Shown here: piece after piece, positions 62,270 to 64,000 of the stretch
Layout of the letters: the number at the start of each line of letters is the position of its first letter
How positions within the stretch are numbered: position 1 is the first letter of the stretch
Program-made: the position numbers and the translations under genes
Assembly (NCBI GenBank): GCA_949948715.1
Contig: CATLGW010000008.1
Span: 1 to 64,000, forward strand
Direction: 5' to 3'
DNA: 64,000 nt
DNA from: an uncultured Lachnospiraceae bacterium
GTDB lineage: Bacteria; Bacillota; Clostridia; Lachnospirales; Lachnospiraceae
The notes under the pieces: generated by a model
The model's input: only the letters and a program-made list of their open reading frames with translations
Told to the model about the DNA's origin: nothing
Databases searched by the model: none

Positions 62270-63069
62270 GCTACGCGCTGGAAATCAAGGATGTGCATAA
62301 GGTCTTTAACCGGGGAACCATCAACGAGAAGGTTGCCCTGGACGGGGTGAATCTGAACCTGAATCCGGGTGATTTCGTGACCATCATCGGCGGAAACGGC
62401 GCGGGAAAATCCACCACCTTAAACGCCGTGGCAGGGGTGTGGCCTGTGGACAGCGGTCAGATCATCATAGACGGAACGGATATCACAGGGCTTCCCGAGC
62501 ACAAGCGGGCGGCTTATTTAGGCCGGGTGTTCCAGGATCCCATGACGGGCACGGCGGCCACTATGGACATAGAGGAAAACATGGCTCTTGCCTACAGGAG
62601 AGGGGAGCGGCGGCTGCTTCGCTGGGGAGTGTCCCGGGCGGAGAGAAGCCTTTTTCGGGAGAAGCTTATGACTCTGGGCCTGGGCCTGGAGGAGCGCATG
62701 ACCAGCAAGGTGGGGCTTTTGTCCGGCGGACAGCGTCAGGCCATCACACTGCTCATGGCCTCCTTAAAGCAGCCCAAGCTTCTGCTCTTAGACGAGCACA
62801 CGGCGGCGCTGGATCCCAAGACGGCGGCCAAGGTGCTGGAGATCAGCGACAAGATTATATCAGAGAACCACCTGACGGCCATGATGGTCACCCACAATAT
62901 GCGGGATGCCATCGCCCACGGCAACCGTCTGGTGATGATGCACGAGGGCCGCGTCATTTACGACGTGTCCGGGGAGGAGAAGAAAAACCTTCATGTGAAG
63001 GAATTGCTGGCTAAATTTGAGGAGGCCAGCGGGGGCGAATTTGCCAATGACAGGATGATACTGGCTTGA
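62266..63069 (+). CDS. ABC transporter ATPase (TrpZ-like)
   Basis: A 267-residue ATPase with Walker A GGNGAGKSTTLNAVAG, signature LLSGGQRQAITLLMAS, Walker B LLLLDEHTAALD and the switch His in MMVTHNMRDAIAHG. DEHTAALD in place of DEPTSALD is typical for this group. The ATG at 62266 overlaps the permease stop (ATGA); longer upstream forms are out of frame with the permease and unlikely. It ends the operon before a weak terminator. Confidence 0.94.
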   Translation: MSYALEIKDVHKVFNRGTINEKVALDGVNLNLNPGDFVTIIGGNGAGKSTTLNAVAGVWPVDSGQIIIDGTDITGLPEHKRAAYLGRVFQDPMTGTAATMDIEENMALAYRRGERRLLRWGVSRAERSLFREKLMTLGLGLEERMTSKVGLLSGGQRQAITLLMASLKQPKLLLLDEHTAALDPKTAAKVLEISDKIISENHLTAMMVTHNMRDAIAHGNRLVMMHEGRVIYDVSGEEKKNLHVKELLAKFEEASGGEFANDRMILA

Positions 63070-63077
63070 AAAATTTT

Positions 63078-63097
63078 CTAAAAGCACTAGCTTTTTT
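63078..63097 (+). terminator. Weak terminator after the ABC operon
   Basis: AAAAGC and GCTTTT pair across ACTA, followed by TTC. A short, AT-rich stem, so termination is probably partial. Confidence 0.4.
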
Positions 63098-63156
63098 CTT
63101 TGTTATATGAGAAAATGTACATGGTGTCCAAGTGATGAATTGAAAGGAGATTTCAC

Positions 63157-63849
63157 ATGATTTATTCAAAAGAAGTTGAAGAAATGTGTCCGGTAGCGCA
63201 GGGCGTACATCATGGCTGTGCACCCATTCCTGAAGAAGCGAAGTGGGTTCAGGCAAAGAAGGTGGAAGACATTTCAGGCTTTACCCACGGTGTGGGCTGG
63301 TGCGCTCCCCAGCAGGGCGCCTGCAAGCTGTCTTTGAACGTGAAGGAGGGCATTATCCAGGAGGCTCTGGTGGAGACCATCGGATGCTCCGGAATGACCC
63401 ATTCCGCAGCTATGGCATCTGAAATCCTTCCCGGTCTGACCGTTTTGGAGGCTTTGAATACCGACCTTGTGTGCGACGCCATCAATACCGCAATGAGAGA
63501 GCTGTTTTTGCAGATTGTCTATGGCCGCTCCCAGAGCGCGTTCTCTGAGGACGGACTGGCAGTGGGCGCAGGTCTGGAGGATCTGGGCAAGGGTCTGCGC
63601 AGTCAGGTCGGCACAATGTACGGTACACTGAAGAAAGGTCCCCGTTATCTGGAGATGGCGGAAGGTTATGTGACCGGAATTGCTCTTGACAAGGATGACC
63701 AGATCATAGGCTATCAGTTCGTGAGCCTCGGAAAGATGACTGACTTCATCAAGAAGGGCGATGACCCCAACACTGCATGGGAGAAGGCCAAGGGGCAGTA
63801 TGGCCGTGTGGACGATGCGGTGAAGATCATTGACCCCAGAAAAGAGTGA
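63157..63849 (+). CDS. Iron-sulfur cluster scaffold-like protein (NifU-type core) of the GGGtGRT pair
   Basis: A 230-residue protein. A Cys-rich N-terminus (MIYSKEVEEMCPVAQGVHHG, then HGVGWCAPQQGACK) leads to a NifU/IscU-like core with KEGIIQEALVETIGCSGMTH (Cys in GCSG). Homologs are annotated as iron-sulfur scaffold-like and are regularly followed by the GGGtGRT protein, as here. The actual cluster, client and pathway are unknown. ATG 63157 has GAAAGGAGATTTCAC upstream. The protein is strongly expressed by codon appearance. Confidence 0.8.
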   Translation: MIYSKEVEEMCPVAQGVHHGCAPIPEEAKWVQAKKVEDISGFTHGVGWCAPQQGACKLSLNVKEGIIQEALVETIGCSGMTHSAAMASEILPGLTVLEALNTDLVCDAINTAMRELFLQIVYGRSQSAFSEDGLAVGAGLEDLGKGLRSQVGTMYGTLKKGPRYLEMAEGYVTGIALDKDDQIIGYQFVSLGKMTDFIKKGDDPNTAWEKAKGQYGRVDDAVKIIDPRKE

Positions 63850-63870
63850 GGATAAAGGAGGACAGGAAAG

Positions 63871-64000
63871 ATGGCTTTATTTGAATCATATGAAAGACGT
63901 ATTGAAAAGATAAACTCTGTGTTGAACAGCTATGGTATCTCCTCCATCGAAGAAGCCGAGAAGATCACCAAGGATGCAGGCCTGGACGTTTACGAACAGG
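63871..64000 (+). CDS. GGGtGRT protein, 5' part (runs off the window)
   Basis: The visible 43 codons begin MALFESYERRIEKINSVLNS and continue into YGISSIEEAEKITKDAGLDV, the N-terminus I associate with the GGGtGRT family of unknown function. It is cut by the window edge. ATG 63871 follows AAAGGAGG and GACAGGAAAG, 21 bp after the scaffold gene, so they form an operon. Confidence 0.75.
   Translation, partial: MALFESYERRIEKINSVLNSYGISSIEEAEKITKDAGLDVYEQ

Noticed and set aside
1-64000. Insertion sequences, prophage or integrated element
   Set aside because: No transposase, integrase, phage structural gene or long terminal repeats are seen.

Overview
The window looks like chromosome of a gut-type anaerobic Firmicute of the Lachnospiraceae. 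The clues are its moderately high GC with AT-rich promoters, AGGAGG-type ribosome sites, frequent GTG/TTG starts, Gram-positive lipoproteins, a monomeric [FeFe] hydrogenase, DUF1292, DUF5662 and DUF1015 proteins, and the iron-sulfur scaffold/GGGtGRT gene pair at the right edge. I see no insertion sequence, prophage or CRISPR array. Genes are densely packed and mostly on the + strand. Family names come from motif recognition by eye, without database searches.

Region by region. 1-1578: three tandem hairpin repeats leading into proA. 1606-14475: a carbohydrate locus with an AraC-type membrane regulator, two sugar ABC permeases and a lipoprotein binding protein, a leader with a possible attenuator, a large GH2-like glycosidase, an acetyltransferase and a PL11 rhamnogalacturonan lyase without a signal peptide. 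It probably imports and degrades pectin (rhamnogalacturonan-I) fragments. 14503-16637: a monomeric [FeFe] hydrogenase facing a small alarmone synthetase. 16961-23730: a serine hydrolase, gltX, a membrane Ig-like/trypsin-like protein, a UvrD-type helicase and a DUF1292 gene antisense to its end. 23866-28083: a debranching-enzyme-like protein lacking all three catalytic carboxylates, DUF5662, a Cys/Asp/Arg repeat protein and a lactonase-fold protein.

28113-40784: aroC, a VanY-type carboxypeptidase, tgt, yajC, a Sel1-repeat protein, the leuB-ilvD-ilvB branched-chain amino-acid genes, an L,D-transpeptidase and serC. 40805-47295: a second copy of the hairpin repeat before serA, then a small unknown gene, DUF1015, glgB and an MscS channel. 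47439-51857: tRNA-Thr(CGT), a two-gene ABC importer without a binding protein, argH and asd. 51948-60200: a degenerate-GGDEF/EAL protein, topoisomerase III, DegV, an HscC-like Hsp70 with a membrane J-protein carrying HPE instead of HPD, and a left-handed beta-helix protein. 60329-64000: a TrpXYZ-like ABC transporter and the scaffold/GGGtGRT pair.

The most unusual signals are the dispersed hairpin element directly upstream of the ribosome sites of proA and serA, whose outer stem shows a compensatory base-pair change between loci; the active-site-less GH13 protein; the CGC/(DR)n repeat protein; the HPE J-protein/Hsp70 pair; and a short upstream reading frame coupled by an ATGA overlap to the alarmone synthetase.
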